A DNA stretch of 14,197 nucleotides, taken from NCBI GenBank assembly GCA_964638055.1, contig CAZWXF010000077.1, positions 1 to 14,197 on the forward strand, in the 5' to 3' direction. The position numbers were made by a program, and so were the translations under genes. Within the stretch, counting starts at the first letter, position 1. The number at the start of each line of letters is the position of its first letter. This document shows, one piece after another, positions 14,144-14,197 of the stretch. Source of the stretch: Prado023 sp964638055. GTDB taxonomy: Bacteria; Actinomycetota; Actinomycetes; S36-B12; CAIYMF01. A model generated the notes under the pieces. The model ran no database searches, was not told the origin of the DNA, and saw nothing but the letters and a program-made list of their open reading frames with translations.

Positions 14144-14197
14144 GGTCTCGACGGGCTCGACCGGCGCGGGCTCGACGGGCTCGACCGGCGCGGGCTC
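14144..14197 (+). repeat. Interspersed repeat array, 24-nt period, cut by the window end
   Basis: The core GGTCTCGACGGGCTCGACC starts at 14144. TCGACGGGCTCGACCGGCGC starts at 14148 and again at 14172 with an exact 24-nt period, and a third unit begins at 14196 and is cut off. It is the same family as the cluster at 1169-1243. The stretch 14051-14143 is C-rich with no gene that I can support. Confidence 0.85.

Noticed and set aside
14144..14197. CRISPR array
   Set aside because: The units abut with a 24-nt period and no variable spacers, and no cas genes are present.
14121..14197. Start of a next gene at GTG 14121 reading through the repeat array
   Set aside because: It would encode only the repeat peptide (STGSTGAG) with no family similarity and no ribosome-binding site.

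Overview
The window looks like chromosome from a high-GC actinobacterium, probably Micrococcales or Propionibacteriales; the genus cannot be fixed from sequence alone. The evidence is very high GC with strongly biased third codon positions, frequent GTG starts, and several apparently leaderless starts (a TANNNT-like -10 box six or seven bases before ATG/GTG). Two actinobacterial gene orders also appear: a GlpR/SepX-type divisome membrane protein beside a tRNA-Ala, and the block pmt / rsmI (reverse) / metG / tatD / rsmA, which matches the Rv1002c-Rv1010 neighbourhood of Mycobacterium tuberculosis but without rpfB.

Layout. 1-872: 3' part of a GlpR/SepX-like membrane protein. 975-1047: tRNA-Ala(CGC). 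1048-1382: no gene; a GC-rich hairpin, a cluster of interspersed repeats, and a probable cysK control region. 1383-6363: a sulfur cluster made of cysK (O-acetylserine sulfhydrylase), a family 2A encapsulin shell protein, a SufS-like cysteine desulfurase with a long low-complexity N-terminal extension, and a MoeZ-like E1 adenylyltransferase fused to rhodanese. 6480-7901: a WS/DGAT-type acyltransferase. 7996-9561: protein O-mannosyltransferase. 9684-10550 (reverse): rsmI. 10638-14020: metG-tatD-rsmA, tightly packed. 14021-14197: a strong hairpin, then another array of the same interspersed repeat running off the window.

The item of most interest is the sulfur cluster. The encapsulin and desulfurase genes overlap by 14 nt, and the desulfurase carries an extension of about 152 residues of the kind that directs cargo into family 2A encapsulin shells. 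Such shells are known to hold cysteine desulfurase and have been linked to storage of elemental sulfur. Here cysK (makes cysteine) lies upstream and a rhodanese-bearing sulfurtransferase (could receive sulfane sulfur) lies downstream. This suggests a locus-level route from cysteine supply, to encapsulated desulfuration, to sulfur hand-off. The encapsulin gene is preceded by a perfect 19-bp tandem duplication, each copy centred on a palindrome, which may be a control element. The class is known; the gene arrangement and the upstream duplication are the parts worth checking for novelty.

The rest is mostly housekeeping: tRNA charging (metG), 16S rRNA methylation (rsmI, rsmA), a TatD nuclease, protein O-mannosylation, and probably wax ester or triacylglycerol synthesis.
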